NCBI RefSeq assembly: GCF_014640115.1
Contig: NZ_BMGI01000003.1
Coordinates: forward strand, 1 to 64,000
Source: Sinisalibacter lacisalsi
GTDB taxonomy: Bacteria; Pseudomonadota; Alphaproteobacteria; Rhodobacterales; Rhodobacteraceae
Direction of reading: 5' to 3'
DNA length: 64,000 nucleotides
Shown in pieces: positions 16,613-27,661 of this stretch. Under the pieces are notes generated by a model, which was not told the DNA's origin, searched no databases, and saw only the letters and a list, made by a program, of their open reading frames with translations. Position 1 is the stretch's first letter. Each line of letters opens with the position of its first letter. The position numbers and the translations under genes are program-made.

Positions 16613-17926
16613 ATGGCCGATAACCAGCCATCGCGGATTCTCGTGCTCGGGGCCTACGGGCTCATCGGTGCCCATGTCGCCCGGACGCTTGCCGCGCGCG
16701 GCCACGATGTCGTGGCGCTGGGGCGCGACCGGGCAATGGCGCGCCGGGTGCTGCCCGACCTGCCCTGGGTCTATCACGACCTCAGGCGCATGACCCGGCC
16801 CGAGGCCTGGGGGCCGCTCACCCAGAGTGTGGATGTCGTGGTGAATTGCGCGGGCACGTTGCAGGCGTCGCGCGCCGACGACCTGGAGGCGGTGCACCTG
16901 CACGCCATCGGTGCCTTGGCGGCGGCCTGCGAGCGGGCGGGCACCGGGCTGGTGCAGATCTCGGCGGTGGGGGCGGAGCCCGATGCGCCGCTTGCCTTCT
17001 ACCGCACCAAGGCCGGGGGCGACGCGCTGGTGCGCGCGGCGCGCACCGATTGGTGGATCTTCCGCCCCGGCCTTGTCATCGCGCCCACCTCCTACGGAGG
17101 CACCACGCTGATCCGCACGCTCGCCGCCGTGCCCTTCCTGCAACCGATCGCGCTGCCAACCGCGCCGGTGCAGACCGTCTCGGTCGACGACGTGGCGCTG
17201 GCGGTGGTGCGTACCGTCGAGGGCATCACCCCGCCCGGCACCGAGGCCGATCTCGTCGCGCGCGAGGTGCACCCGGTCGTCGATATCGTCGCCGCCACCC
17301 GGCGCTGGCTCGGCTTCAAGCCCGCGCGGCTCACCGTCGGATTGCCAAGGCCGCTGGTGGCGATGGTCGGGCATGTGGCCGATCTCTTCGGCCGCCTCGG
17401 CTGGCGCTCGCCATTGCGCAGCACCGCGCTCCGGGCGATCGAGGGCGGCGTGGTGGGTCGGGCCGAAGGCACCCAGCGCGCGCTCGGACGCGACGCGCTC
17501 TCGCTCGAACAGACCTACCGGGGCTTCCCCGCCCGGGTGGAAGACCGCCTGTTCGCCCGCGTTCAACTGCTCGTGCCGCTCCTGCTCTTCGCGCTGGCGG
17601 TCAGTTGGATCTGGAAGGGCGCAGCGGGGCTGTGGGCCTTCCCGGGGGTCACCGAAACGCTCATCACCCGTGGCATGCCCGAGTTCACCACCCGTCTCGT
17701 CGTCGCCGCGCTCTCGACGCTCTCGATCGCGCTGGGGCTTTCGCTCTTCGTGCGGCGGCTGGCGGTGCGCACGCTGGTAATGATGGTGTTCGTGACGATC
17801 TTCTACGGTGCCGCGCTGAGCTTCATGGCGCCCGCGATGTGGGCCGATCCCTTCGGCGCCGGGGCGAACCTTCTGCTGATCATTGCCGCCGCGCTCGCCA
17901 CCCGGGCCATGCTCGAAGCGCGCTGA
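16613..17926 (+). CDS. NAD(P)-binding SDR with C-terminal DoxX-like membrane domain
   Basis: A 437-residue two-part protein. Residues 8-290 are an atypical short-chain dehydrogenase with the dinucleotide turn VLGAYGLIGAHVARTL, similar to NmrA-like and NDUFA9-like complex-I-associated proteins. Residues about 310-435 hold four membrane helices of DoxX-like type. It begins 3 bp after ycjF and its stop touches the next start (TGATG). The substrate cannot be read from the sequence. Confidence 0.8.
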   Translation: MADNQPSRILVLGAYGLIGAHVARTLAARGHDVVALGRDRAMARRVLPDLPWVYHDLRRMTRPEAWGPLTQSVDVVVNCAGTLQASRADDLEAVHLHAIGALAAACERAGTGLVQISAVGAEPDAPLAFYRTKAGGDALVRAARTDWWIFRPGLVIAPTSYGGTTLIRTLAAVPFLQPIALPTAPVQTVSVDDVALAVVRTVEGITPPGTEADLVAREVHPVVDIVAATRRWLGFKPARLTVGLPRPLVAMVGHVADLFGRLGWRSPLRSTALRAIEGGVVGRAEGTQRALGRDALSLEQTYRGFPARVEDRLFARVQLLVPLLLFALAVSWIWKGAAGLWAFPGVTETLITRGMPEFTTRLVVAALSTLSIALGLSLFVRRLAVRTLVMMVFVTIFYGAALSFMAPAMWADPFGAGANLLLIIAAALATRAMLEAR

Positions 17927-18411
17927 TGCTCTGGGTCGATCTCCTGCGCTGGCTGCACCTGATCGGCGCGGCGGTGCTCCTGGGCACCGGGGCCGGGATC
18001 GCCTTCTTCATGGTCATGGCGGTGCGCACGCGGCAGGCGGCGCTCATCGCCCATGTCGCGGGCGTCGTGGTGCTGGCCGACATGGTGTTCACCGCCACCG
18101 CCGTGGTGGCCCAGCCGGTCACCGGCATCCTGCTCGCGCTGGCGCTGGGCTGGCCGCTCACCGAGGGCTGGATCGTCGCCGCGCTGGCGCTCTACGTTCT
18201 GGTCGGCGCGTTCTGGCTGCCGGTCGTCTGGATCCAGGCGCAATTGCGCGACATCGCCCGCGCCTGCGTTGCCAGCGGTGAACCGCTGCCGGCGCGGTTC
18301 GACCGGCTCAACCGCATCTGGTTCGCCTTCGGCTTTCCCGCGTTCCTCTCGGTTCTGGCGATCCTGTGGCTGATGCTCAGCCGGCCTGCGCTCACGCTGC
18401 CCTGGGGCTGA
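17926..18411 (+). CDS. DUF2269 membrane protein
   Basis: A 161-residue integral membrane protein with about four hydrophobic segments; the early LLRWLHLIGAAVLLGTG with its helix-borne His is typical of DUF2269. The ATG overlaps the stop of the SDR/DoxX-like gene by one base, so the two are coupled. A link to redox or quinone-associated membrane functions is possible but unproven. Confidence 0.8.
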   Translation: MLWVDLLRWLHLIGAAVLLGTGAGIAFFMVMAVRTRQAALIAHVAGVVVLADMVFTATAVVAQPVTGILLALALGWPLTEGWIVAALALYVLVGAFWLPVVWIQAQLRDIARACVASGEPLPARFDRLNRIWFAFGFPAFLSVLAILWLMLSRPALTLPWG

Positions 18412-18484
18412 CGCCGCTGGACGGGGAAGGGGATTTCCGCCAATCTGGCCGGATATGCTCCGGGTGGGGTGGTGGAGTAGGGGT

Positions 18485-21172
18485 ATGGACGCGCTGATCG
18501 CTCTCATGGTGCTCGCCGGGCTGGCGCTGCCGGTTCTGCTCATCGTCGTCACGGTGTGGACGGTGGGCCTAGCAAAGCGGGTGCGCGCGCTGGAAACCGC
18601 GCTGGAGGCGCTGCGCGGGCAGGCGGGTGTTGCCCCGGAGGCAGCGCCGGGCAGGGACAGCCGACAGGCCACGCCGCGCGAAGCCGCTGCCACGCAGGCC
18701 CCCGCCACGAGCGAGGCCGCCGAACCCGAACCTGCCGCCGCAAAGGCCCCGGATCGGCCCGATAGCCCACCGCGCGCGGTGGTGCTGCGCGCCGACAAGG
18801 CCCGCGCCCTCCTGACCTGGCTCAAGGCGAACTGGATCTACGCCGTCTCCGCCATCTCGCTCGCGTTCGCGGGGCTCTACTTCGTCGAATACGGCATCGA
18901 AACCGGTCTGCTCACCCCGTCGGCGCGGGTCATCGCGGCGCTCGTCTTCGGCGCCGGTCTGGTGCTGGCCGGGGAATACATCCGCCGCCGCTGGGGCGAC
19001 ACGAAAGAGGCCACCACCGCCTACCTGCCCTCGGTCTTCTCCGGCGCCGGGATCGTGACGCTGTTTCTCGCCCTGCTTGCGGCGCTGCACCTCTACGCCC
19101 TGATCGGCCCCGGCACCGCGCTCGCCGGGCTCGTCGCGGTGGCGGCGCTGGCCATCGTGCTGGGCTGGTATTCCGGGCCATTGCTGGCCGCCGTCGGCCT
19201 CACCGGCGCCTTCGTCGCGCCCTTCCTCGTGGGCGGCGAGAGCGATATCCCGCAAGCCTTCTACGGCTATTTCGCCCTGATCGCGCTCGCCGGCCTCGCG
19301 ATCGACGCGGTGCGGCGCTGGGCCTGGGTTTCGGTGCTGACGCTGGCGCTGGCCTTTCCCGCCGGGTGGCTGCTGTTTCTCGGCGCGGGCTACCCGGAGT
19401 TTTTCGTGGCCTTCCTCGCCGGGCTGGTGGCGGCGAGCATGGCGGTGCCGGTGCTGAGCCTGTCGCCCGCGCATCGCGGCGCGGCCATCGTCGAAGCTTT
19501 CGCCAAGGGCCGCCCGCGCGGTTGGCCCGCGTTTCCGACCCGGCTGGTGGCGGCGAGCATGGCGGTGGCCTCCGGCTCGCTGGTGCTCGTCTCGCTCGAC
19601 AGCGCGGGTGCGTTCTGGATCGCGGCCATCGCGCTCGTCGCGCTGGTTTTCGCCGTGGCGGTCTGGGCCGACCGGGCCGAGGCGCTGGAAGACCTCGCGG
19701 CCCTGCCCGCGCTTGGGCTGGTCGCGCTGGCGGCGGCGCAGGCGCTTGATGGCGCACCCGCGTTTCGCGCCTTCCGGGCGACGCTCACCGCCCCCGAGGG
19801 CACGCCGGTGCCGCAAGACCCGATCCTCCTCGTGGCGCTCGCCGCCCTCGCCAGCCTCGCCGCCGCATGGCGCGCGCGGCGCGGCGCACGCTGGCCGGTG
19901 GCCTGGGCGGCGGGGGCGGCGCTGACCGCTCCGGCGATGCTCGCCGCGCTCGAAACCCTGTGGCGCCCGGCCCAGGTGCTCGGCGCCTACCCCTGGGCGC
20001 TCACCGCCACCGCGCTGGCGGCGATGATGACGGCGCTCGCGCTCGCCTTCGCCCGCGTCGACGGCGCAAGCAAGGCCCGCGCGGCGGGCTTCGTGCTGGC
20101 CGCCTTCGCCCTCATCGCCTTCGCGCTGAGCCTGATCCTGACGACAACCGCGCTCACGCTGGCCTTCGCCGCGCTCACCCTCGCCGCGGCCACGCTCGAC
20201 CGGCGCTTCGCCATGCCCGCGCTCGGTGCGGTGGTGCAGGCGGGCGCGGTGCTGATGGGCTGGCGGCTGGTGATCGACCCGGGCCTGCCCTGGGCCGAGC
20301 ACGCGCCCTATTGGGAACTTGTGCTGGGCTATGGCGGCGCGGTGGGCGCACTGGTGGCGGCGCTGGTGCTTCTGCGCCCGCTGGCCCGGCCCAAGACCGT
20401 GATGGTCGCCGAGAGCGCGGCCTGGTCGCTCGCGGCGGTCTTCGCCTCGGTGCTGCTGATGCGGATCATCGAGGATGCGGCGCCGGGCCGCGGCACGGAA
20501 ACGCACTGGGCCTTCGGCCTCCTTGCCACGATCTGGCTCACGATGGCGGCGGCGCAGCTTTGGCGGATGCAGACCGGCGGGATGATGGCGCGCGTCCGCC
20601 GTGTGCTGGCGGCGATCTACGGCCTGATCGGTCTTGTCGCGCTCGCCGTTGCCCTGGGGCCGCTCAATCCGCTGGTCAATGGCGGGGCGAATACCCAAGT
20701 GCTCGGCCCGATCGCCCTCAACACGCTTCTGCCCGCCTACCTGCTGCCCGGGGCGGTGCTCGCGCTCATCGCCGCGCGCTTCGCCTTTCTCGGCCTGGGC
20801 TTGCGCCGGGTTATCGGCACGGCGGCGTCGGTTCTTGCCGCCGTGTGGCTCTTCCTCGCCATCCGCCACGCCTGGCGTGGCGACGCGATGAATGCCGCGG
20901 GCTTCACCGATCCGGAGCTTTATTCCTACACCATCGCGCTGCTCGTCATCGGCGCGGGGCTGCTCTACCAGGCCATCGCGCGCCGCTCGGGGGGCTTGCG
21001 CAAGCTCGCCATGGCGGTGATCGCGCTCACCGTCGCCAAGGTGTTCCTTGTCGACGCCTCGGGGCTGGTGGGGCTGCTCAGGGTGGCCTCTTTCCTCGCG
21101 CTCGGGCTGGCGCTGGCGGGGTTGGCCTTTCTCAACCGCTGGGCGGCGGGGCGGACCGGCGCCGCGCCCTAG
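18485..21172 (+). CDS. DUF2339 polytopic membrane protein
   Basis: A large membrane protein of 895 residues with an N-terminal anchor, an Ala/Pro/Glu-rich linker (about 40-100), and then roughly 20 hydrophobic helices to the end. The first of these, NWIYAVSAISLAFAGLYFVEYGIETG, is split here as NWIYAVSAISLAFAGLYF and VEYGIETG, and is the DUF2339 signature region. The start at 18485 follows GGAGTAGGGG. Function unknown; a cell-envelope or glycan-related role has been guessed for the family. Confidence 0.85.
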   Translation: MDALIALMVLAGLALPVLLIVVTVWTVGLAKRVRALETALEALRGQAGVAPEAAPGRDSRQATPREAAATQAPATSEAAEPEPAAAKAPDRPDSPPRAVVLRADKARALLTWLKANWIYAVSAISLAFAGLYFVEYGIETGLLTPSARVIAALVFGAGLVLAGEYIRRRWGDTKEATTAYLPSVFSGAGIVTLFLALLAALHLYALIGPGTALAGLVAVAALAIVLGWYSGPLLAAVGLTGAFVAPFLVGGESDIPQAFYGYFALIALAGLAIDAVRRWAWVSVLTLALAFPAGWLLFLGAGYPEFFVAFLAGLVAASMAVPVLSLSPAHRGAAIVEAFAKGRPRGWPAFPTRLVAASMAVASGSLVLVSLDSAGAFWIAAIALVALVFAVAVWADRAEALEDLAALPALGLVALAAAQALDGAPAFRAFRATLTAPEGTPVPQDPILLVALAALASLAAAWRARRGARWPVAWAAGAALTAPAMLAALETLWRPAQVLGAYPWALTATALAAMMTALALAFARVDGASKARAAGFVLAAFALIAFALSLILTTTALTLAFAALTLAAATLDRRFAMPALGAVVQAGAVLMGWRLVIDPGLPWAEHAPYWELVLGYGGAVGALVAALVLLRPLARPKTVMVAESAAWSLAAVFASVLLMRIIEDAAPGRGTETHWAFGLLATIWLTMAAAQLWRMQTGGMMARVRRVLAAIYGLIGLVALAVALGPLNPLVNGGANTQVLGPIALNTLLPAYLLPGAVLALIAARFAFLGLGLRRVIGTAASVLAAVWLFLAIRHAWRGDAMNAAGFTDPELYSYTIALLVIGAGLLYQAIARRSGGLRKLAMAVIALTVAKVFLVDASGLVGLLRVASFLALGLALAGLAFLNRWAAGRTGAAP

Positions 21173-21346
21173 CGGCTTTACGGCCTTCGCTTGCGCGCCT
21201 ATAACGCGGCCATGATGCTGGCACACGCGATCGTCATTCGAATTACGAGCCCGGCGCTCTGACCACGAGCCGCCGGGTAAAGGCGTATGGACCCCGCGCC
21301 GCCCTTCCCCTAGAACTCACGCGACTTTTGCCAAGGAACGCAAGCG

Positions 21347-24319
21347 ATGTGCGCCGATACGCCCGACTACAAAGACACGCTCAACCTTCCCGAAACCGAC
21401 TTCCCGATGCGCGCTGGCCTGCCCGCCCGCGAGCCGGGCTGGCTCGAGCGCTGGGAGCGGATTGGCATCTATGACCGGTTGCGCGAGAAAGGCGGGCGCG
21501 AGCCTTTCATCCTGCACGATGGCCCTCCTTACGCCAACGGCCACCTGCACATCGGCCACGCGCTGAACAAGATCCTGAAAGACATGATCGTGCGCTCGCA
21601 GCAGATGATGGGCCGCGATGCGCGCTACGTGCCGGGCTGGGATTGCCACGGCCTGCCGATCGAGTGGAAGATCGAGGAGCAATACCGCGCCAAGGGGCTC
21701 GACAAGGACAAGGTCGACATCGTCGATTTCCGCCAGGAATGCCGCAAGTTCGCGGAAGGCTGGATCGACATCCAGCGCGACGAGTTCAAACGCCTCGGGA
21801 TCACCGGCAAGTGGGACGATCCCTATCTCACGATGGATTACCACGCCGAGGCGGTGATCGCCGAGGAATTCATGAAGTTCCTGATGAACGGCACGCTCTA
21901 CCAGGGCTCCAAACCGGTGATGTGGTCGCCGGTGGAGAAAACCGCGCTGGCCGAGGCCGAGGTGGAGTATCACGACAAGGAGAGCTTCACGGTCTGGGTG
22001 AAGTTCCCGATCTATCCGCAACTCGTAGGGACCGGGAAATCCGATGAAGAAGCTGCGCAGGCGCGGAAAGAAAAAGAATATCTGCTGGATGCGAGTGTGG
22101 TAATCTGGACGACGACACCCTGGACCATCCCTTCGAACAAGGCTGTGGTCTATGGCGCGGATATTGCCTACGGCCTCTACGAAGTCACCGACACGCCCGG
22201 GGAATGCTGGGCCGCGAAAGGTGACCGCTTCATCCTCGCTGACAAACTGGCAGACGACGTGATGCGCCGCGCCCGGCTGGAAGACGGCATGTGGAAGCGT
22301 GTGTCAGACGTGCCCCAAGAGCACCTTTCAGGGATCCTTTTGCAACACCCCTTCGCCCACGCTGAAGGCGCGAACGGGGAATGGGACGACCTGCGCGATT
22401 TTCGCGCTGCCGACTTCGTCACCGACGAGGAAGGCACTGGTTTCGTTCATTGCGCACCTTCGCACGGCATGGAGGAATACGAACTTTATCGCGGTCTTGG
22501 GATGCTCGATCAGGTCATCACCTACAACGTGACGGATGAAGGCGCTTTCCGCGATGGCCTGCCCTTTTTCGGCGGCAAACGCATCTTGCGCGAGAAAGCC
22601 AAAAAGGGAGATTGGGAAGGGGACGCCAATGGCGCGGTGATTGATAAGCTGGTCGAGGTTGGCGGCCTGCTGGCGCGTGGCAAGATCAAGCACTCCTACC
22701 CGCACAGCTGGCGCTCCAAGGCACCGGTGATCTACCGCAACACGGCGCAGTGGTTCGTGGCCATCGACCACAAGCTCGACGACGGCATGGGCGCTTACGG
22801 CGACACCATCCGCCAGCGTGCGCTCACCTCGATCGACAGCTTGGTGAAATTCACCCCCGACAAGGGCCGCAACCGGCTCTACTCGATGATCGAGGGCCGG
22901 CCCGACTGGGTGCTCTCGCGCCAGCGCGCCTGGGGCGTGCCGCTCACCTGCTTCACGAAGAAGGGCGCGCAGCCGACCGATGCGGATTTCCTGCTCCAGA
23001 ACCCCGAGGTCAACGCCCGCATCACCGCCGCCTTCGAAGAGAACGGCGCGGACGTGTGGTATGAAGAGGGCTTCAAGGCCCGTGTGCTCGACGGCATCGT
23101 GAACCCGGAAGACTACGAACAGGTGTTCGACGTGCTCGATGTGTGGTTCGACAGCGGCTCGACCCATGCCTTCGTGCTGCGCGACCGCGAGGACGGCAGC
23201 CCCGACGGGATCGCCGATCTCTACCTCGAAGGCACCGACCAGCACCGGGGCTGGTTCCATTCCTCGATGCTGCAGGCCTGCGGCACCAAGGGCCGCGCGC
23301 CCTACCGGGGCGTGCTGACCCACGGCTTCACGCTCGACGAGAAGGGCATGAAGATGTCGAAGTCGCTGGGCAACACGATCGTGCCGGAGGAGGTGACGAA
23401 GCAATACGGCGCCGACATCCTGCGGCTGTGGGTGGCGCAGACCGATTTCACCAACGATCAGCGCATCGGCCCGGAGATCCTCAAGGGCACCGCCGACAGC
23501 TACCGCCGCCTGCGCAACACGCTGCGTTTCATCCTCGGTAACCTCGCGGGCTGGGACGAGGCCGAGCGGCTCGATCCGGCGGAGATGCCGGAACTGGAGC
23601 GCTGGGTGCTGCACCGGCTCGCCGAGCTCGACAAGACGGTGCGCGAGGGCTTCGACGCATACGACTTCCAGGGCGCCTTCCAGGCGGTGTTCAACTTCGC
23701 CACGGTTGAGCTTTCGTCGTTCTACTTCGACGTGCGCAAGGACGCGCTTTATTGCGATCCGGCCGACGGCACCACCTGCCGCGCCGCGCGCACGGTGCTC
23801 GACATCCTGTTTCATCGCCTCACCACCTGGCTCGCGCCGGTGCTGGTGTTCACCATGGAAGAGGTCTGGCTCGAACGCTTCCCGGGCGACGACAGCTCGG
23901 TGCACCTCGTCGACATCCCCGAAACGCCCGAGGCCTGGCTCGATCCGCTCCTCGCCGGGAAGTGGGCCGGCATCCGGCGCGCGCGCCGTGTCGTCACCGC
24001 CGCGCTCGAACTGCAGCGGCGCGACAAGGTGATCGGGGCCTCGCTCGAGGCCGCCCCCGTGGTGCACGTGCGCGACGCCGATCTCGCCGAGGCGCTCCAC
24101 TCGGTGGATTTCGCCGATATCTGCATCACCTCCGATATCGTGATCACCGCCGATCCGATGCCGAACGAGGCGTTCCGCCTTCCCGAGATCGAGGGCGTGG
24201 GCGTGGTATTCGAGAAGGCCGAGGGCGAGAAGTGCGAACGCTGCTGGAAGATCCTGCCCGATGTCGGGAGCCATGCACACCCGGGCACCTGCGCCCGCTG
24301 CAACAGCGCCCTGACCTGA
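21347..24319 (+). CDS. ileS: Isoleucine-tRNA ligase
   Basis: A 990-residue class I aminoacyl-tRNA synthetase charging tRNA-Ile. The HIGH motif is GHLHIGH near residue 65-71 and KMSKS is near residue 669. The editing domain contains the [10 protein letters not shown] segment. A C-terminal zinc finger (CERCW ... CARC) starts near residue 962. No T-box or other leader structure is evident in the 174-bp gap upstream. Confidence 0.98.
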   Translation: MCADTPDYKDTLNLPETDFPMRAGLPAREPGWLERWERIGIYDRLREKGGREPFILHDGPPYANGHLHIGHALNKILKDMIVRSQQMMGRDARYVPGWDCHGLPIEWKIEEQYRAKGLDKDKVDIVDFRQECRKFAEGWIDIQRDEFKRLGITGKWDDPYLTMDYHAEAVIAEEFMKFLMNGTLYQGSKPVMWSPVEKTALAEAEVEYHDKESFTVWVKFPIYPQLVGTGKSDEEAAQARKEKEYLLDASVVIWTTTPWTIPSNKAVVYGADIAYGLYEVTDTPGECWAAKGDRFILADKLADDVMRRARLEDGMWKRVSDVPQEHLSGILLQHPFAHAEGANGEWDDLRDFRAADFVTDEEGTGFVHCAPSHGMEEYELYRGLGMLDQVITYNVTDEGAFRDGLPFFGGKRILREKAKKGDWEGDANGAVIDKLVEVGGLLARGKIKHSYPHSWRSKAPVIYRNTAQWFVAIDHKLDDGMGAYGDTIRQRALTSIDSLVKFTPDKGRNRLYSMIEGRPDWVLSRQRAWGVPLTCFTKKGAQPTDADFLLQNPEVNARITAAFEENGADVWYEEGFKARVLDGIVNPEDYEQVFDVLDVWFDSGSTHAFVLRDREDGSPDGIADLYLEGTDQHRGWFHSSMLQACGTKGRAPYRGVLTHGFTLDEKGMKMSKSLGNTIVPEEVTKQYGADILRLWVAQTDFTNDQRIGPEILKGTADSYRRLRNTLRFILGNLAGWDEAERLDPAEMPELERWVLHRLAELDKTVREGFDAYDFQGAFQAVFNFATVELSSFYFDVRKDALYCDPADGTTCRAARTVLDILFHRLTTWLAPVLVFTMEEVWLERFPGDDSSVHLVDIPETPEAWLDPLLAGKWAGIRRARRVVTAALELQRRDKVIGASLEAAPVVHVRDADLAEALHSVDFADICITSDIVITADPMPNEAFRLPEIEGVGVVFEKAEGEKCERCWKILPDVGSHAHPGTCARCNSALT

Positions 24320-24337
24320 GCGCCGCCGCGCGCCGCC

Positions 24338-25045
24338 TCACGCTGGCGCGCGGCCGTTCCGGGGCGGGAGCAGTTGCTGCGCGATGCCTGCGAAAAGCAG
24401 GTAGACGGAGGTTGCCACCAGCCCCCAATGGGCCCAGCTTTCGGGGTCGAAATCGACCCAGGCCGCCCAGCCGGCAAAGCCCGTCCAGGCCACGGCCACT
24501 GGCAGCGAGACCGCGCGCCAACGCCGTGTGCGCACCGGGTGGATGAACTTGAGCGGGGTGAACATCGTCACCGCGAGGGCCACGACGAGCGCGAGGGTGA
24601 TCCAGAAATCGGGCTTGATCGCGAAGATCACGATCACCATCATGTTCCAGCACCCGGGGAAGCCGGCGAAGGAATTATCCTTCGTTTTCATGCGCGTATC
24701 GGCGAAATAAACGACCGACGTGTAGGTGATGACGATGATCGCGATCCAGCCCGTCCAGCCCGGCAGCAGGCCCGACTTGAACAGCGCATAGGCCGGGATG
24801 AAGACGTAAGTGAGATAGTCGATGATCAGGTCCATCAGCACGCCGTCGATCTGGCGGGCGTTGGTCTTGACGTCGTAGCGCCGGGCGAGTGGGCCGTCGA
24901 TGCCGTCGACGACGAAGGCCACCACGAGCCAGACATACATCAACCCCCATTGCTCCTCGACGGCGGCGAGCATCGCCAGCATGGCGAACACTGCGCCGAT
25001 GGCGGTGAAGAGGTGAACGAACAGGGCTTTGGTCGAAAGTCTCAT
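24338..25045 (-). CDS. pcs: Phosphatidylcholine synthase
   Basis: A membrane CDP-alcohol phosphatidyltransferase of about 235 residues that joins choline to CDP-diacylglycerol, a pathway typical of host-associated and marine alphaproteobacteria. The signature D-G-x2-D-G-x2-A-R ... G-x3-D-x3-D is present (DGIDGPLARR, then DGVLMDLIID). About seven membrane helices. The start at 25045 is preferred for its AAGGCGGG ribosome site; 25057 is an alternative. It converges on ileS. Confidence 0.92.
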   Translation of the reverse strand: MRLSTKALFVHLFTAIGAVFAMLAMLAAVEEQWGLMYVWLVVAFVVDGIDGPLARRYDVKTNARQIDGVLMDLIIDYLTYVFIPAYALFKSGLLPGWTGWIAIIVITYTSVVYFADTRMKTKDNSFAGFPGCWNMMVIVIFAIKPDFWITLALVVALAVTMFTPLKFIHPVRTRRWRAVSLPVAVAWTGFAGWAAWVDFDPESWAHWGLVATSVYLLFAGIAQQLLPPRNGRAPA

Positions 25046-25282
25046 GCCCGCCTTCATGGCGGAAACATCGCTTTCGTTCAACGCCGTTGAACGACTGGCG
25101 CGGGCAAACGCCGGGCCTGAAGGTTTTCGACATGGGCGCGCGGCATGGCGCTTGGCGGGGCTGCAGGAGGACGGGCGCACCAGCGACGGGCGAATCGCCC
25201 GGTCGGGCGCCAAGCCCGGCAAACGCGCCTGACCCACCGGGAAAACCGCTTGCCGCCGCGGCTGCGCCCGCCTTCGAAACCC

Positions 25283-25705
25283 TCAGGTGAGCCGGATCAG
25301 GGCGGTGTAGGCGGCGCGGATATGGCTGAAATCCGGCAGGTTTTCAGGTGCCTGCGCGGCGGGCGCGCCGGGCAGGGTAGGCGGGGCGCTGGCGATCCGG
25401 TGATGCGCCTGGGCCGCACGTTCGGCGGCGAACGCGGCGAGCGCGATCGCGCTTTCGGGGTTGGCGCGCACGTGGTCGATCGAGGTTTTCACCGCGTCGA
25501 CCCCGCGGTCGAGACCGTGCACCAAAGCCTGTGCGAAATCCTTCGACGCCTCGATTCGGGCGCGCGGCCCGCTCTCGGCCTGGCGGTGCTCGGCGATCAT
25601 CGCCTTGCCTTTGTCGACAAGATTGCCGGCGGACTGCAGCGCGGCGCCGATGGCCTTTGCGGGCCGGTGGACATCGGCGAGCGAGTAGGGTGACAGCGAG
25701 TTCAT
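25283..25705 (-). CDS. Hypothetical protein, phasin-like length
   Basis: A 140-residue soluble, helical, Ala-rich protein. I do not recognise a family with certainty. The central helices (AIGAALQSAGNLVDKGKAMI, HGLDRGVDAVKTSIDHVR) are amphipathic, and the C-terminus is Pro/Ala-rich before a conserved-looking end. AAAGGA lies ahead of the ATG. It stands alone between pcs and xerC. Confidence 0.6.
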   Translation of the reverse strand: MNSLSPYSLADVHRPAKAIGAALQSAGNLVDKGKAMIAEHRQAESGPRARIEASKDFAQALVHGLDRGVDAVKTSIDHVRANPESAIALAAFAAERAAQAHHRIASAPPTLPGAPAAQAPENLPDFSHIRAAYTALIRLT

Positions 25706-25806
25706 GGCTCGTCCTTTCTGGTCAAGCTGGGGCCTTCAAACCGCATCAGGATGACTCGGAAGGATGAACAAACCGTGCAGCGATCTGCACGATTTGGCTC
25801 AAATCG

Positions 25807-26742
25807 TCACGATCGCGCGCGCGGGTGGCTCGCCTCGTAAACCTCCATCAGCCGCGCGGTGTCGACGGCGGTATAGGCTTGGGTCGTCGACAGCGAAGCG
25901 TGGCCGAGCAACTCCTGGATCGCGCGCAGATCGCCGCCGGCGTTGAGCAGGTGGGTGGCGAAGCTGTGGCGCATCGCGTGCGGGGTGGCCGTGGCGGGCA
26001 GGCCAAGCTGGAGGCGCGCGGTTTCCATCGCCTTCTGCACGATGCGGGGGTTGAGCGCGCCGCCGCGCGCGCCGCGAAACAGCGGGGCGCCGGCCTCGCG
26101 CGGATGGGGGCAGAGCGCGAGATAGGCCGCCACCGCGTCGCGCGCCGCGGGCAGAACCGGCACCAGCCGCTCCTTGCCGCCCTTGCCACGGATCCGCAGC
26201 ACCTCGCCGAGCGGGGCATCGCGCCCGGTGAGCCCGAGAGCTTCGGAAATCCGCAGACCGCAGCCGTAGAGCAGGGTGATCACCGCCGCGTCGCGCGCCC
26301 CGATCCAGCCTGTGCGGGCCTGGGTTTCGGCGGTTGCGATCACCTCGCGTGCTGCGTCCTGCGAGACCGGGCGCGGCAGTTTGCGAGTGAACTTCGGGCT
26401 GCGGGTGGAGAGCACCGCCGTGGCGTCGAACCCGTCGCGCTCCGAGAGCCAGCGGTAGAAGCCTTTCACCGCCGAGAGTGCGCGCGCCAGCGAGCGGGGG
26501 CCGACGCCGCGCCCGCGCTCATGCGCCATCCAGGCGCGCATGTCGCTGAGCCCCACCCGGGCCAGCGCCGCGCGCCCCTGGCCGGCGCCGTGATGCTCTG
26601 CCATGAAGGCGAGAAACCCGGCTACGTCGGCGCGGTAAGCCTCGATCGTGTTCTCCGCGGCGCCGTCGAGCGCGCGGATGTGATCGAGCCAGCCGGCAAG
26701 GGCATCGCGCGCGCCCGGCGATATGGCGAGTGTGTCAGACAT
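25807..26742 (-). CDS. xerC: Tyrosine recombinase XerC
   Basis: A 311-residue recombinase that resolves chromosome dimers at dif with XerD. The N-terminal SAM-like domain is followed by the catalytic domain with Arg in YGCGLRISEAL, His/Arg in HAMRHSFATHLL, LLGHASLSTTQ, and the Tyr in QAYTAVD. It lies downstream of the DUF484 gene, the usual xerC neighbour. Start at 26742 chosen; 26757 also possible. Confidence 0.95.
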   Translation of the reverse strand: MSDTLAISPGARDALAGWLDHIRALDGAAENTIEAYRADVAGFLAFMAEHHGAGQGRAALARVGLSDMRAWMAHERGRGVGPRSLARALSAVKGFYRWLSERDGFDATAVLSTRSPKFTRKLPRPVSQDAAREVIATAETQARTGWIGARDAAVITLLYGCGLRISEALGLTGRDAPLGEVLRIRGKGGKERLVPVLPAARDAVAAYLALCPHPREAGAPLFRGARGGALNPRIVQKAMETARLQLGLPATATPHAMRHSFATHLLNAGGDLRAIQELLGHASLSTTQAYTAVDTARLMEVYEASHPRARS

Positions 26743-26814
26743 CGAATTTTCGAACATTTTGGCGCGTTGACTGGCGCGATAGCCGGATAGCGTTTTCAGT
26801 TTTCCAACAATAAC

Positions 26815-27519
26815 TCACGAAAGCCAGCGGCGCATCGCACGTTCGAAGACGCCGCCGAAGAAGGCCAGCAGATCGGTGCCCTGGCCCGGCTTGAACTGGT
26901 GCGGGTCTTCCGCGCCCATCACCAGCAACCCAGGCAGACGGCCCGCGCCGAGGTCGAGCCGGATGCAGGCTTCGGACCGCACCCAGAAACCGCTGTCGCC
27001 GTAGATCTGTCCGTCCTGTTCGCGGATCTGGCGCAATGTCACGGGGCGTTCGGTATGGGCCTGCTGGCCGAGATAGGTGGAGATGAAGCCCGGCTCGGCC
27101 ACCACCAGCACCTTTCCCAGCCGTTTGACCGCGGGGCTCTCTTCGGCCACCGCCGTTTCCAGCACCAGCCGCACGCAATCGACGCGCAGGATCTCGGCCA
27201 CTTCGCCGCCGAGATCGTTCATGAACACCTCGAAATCCCCTGGGTCGAGCATCCGAAGCACGGCGCGGTGAATGAGGTTCATGCCCGCGAGGTTCTCGTA
27301 GGCCGCGGCGATGACGCTGCGGTGGGTTTCCTCCAGCCGGTCGAGCCGGGCCTCGAGCCGCTCCATCGCGATGCCGCGAAGGTCGACGATATTGGCGCCC
27401 ATGGCGCGCTCGTTCGCGGCCACCAGCGCGCGCATCATGTCGTGATCCTCCAGGATCACCTCGGGCTGGGATATGAGCTGTTCGCGCAATTCGTCGCTGA
27501 TCGGAGCCTGGCTCGTCAT
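26815..27519 (-). CDS. DUF484 family protein
   Basis: A 234-residue GAF-like protein of the DUF484 family. An N-terminal coiled segment (LREQLISQPEVILEDHDMMR) leads to a GAF-type domain ending in FKPGQGTDLLAFFGGVFER. It is genetically linked to xerC in many proteobacteria, and the pair is probably co-transcribed here with a 72-bp gap. Molecular role unknown. Confidence 0.9.
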   Translation of the reverse strand: MTSQAPISDELREQLISQPEVILEDHDMMRALVAANERAMGANIVDLRGIAMERLEARLDRLEETHRSVIAAAYENLAGMNLIHRAVLRMLDPGDFEVFMNDLGGEVAEILRVDCVRLVLETAVAEESPAVKRLGKVLVVAEPGFISTYLGQQAHTERPVTLRQIREQDGQIYGDSGFWVRSEACIRLDLGAGRLPGLLVMGAEDPHQFKPGQGTDLLAFFGGVFERAMRRWLS

Positions 27520-27661
27520 GTCTGTCGCTGCCTCGTATTTTCTTGTTTGCGCCAAGAATAGCAGAGGCGAGATCGGATTTCTGCAACTTTTTTCCGCAGC
27601 AACCTGCGTTCAGACGGGGCAAGAGCGAAAAAGTTCTCATTCGGCGCAAGGCGCGGCAAAT

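Noticed and set aside
18569-21226. 885-codon open frame on the minus strand
   Set aside because: Antisense to the DUF2339 gene; low-complexity Arg/Gly/His composition typical of a shadow frame.
21173-21346. T-box or other leader upstream of ileS
   Set aside because: No T-box motif or terminator is visible, and T-boxes are not expected in Alphaproteobacteria.
22328-24280. 650-codon open frame on the minus strand
   Set aside because: Antisense to ileS with no start signal or recognisable domain.
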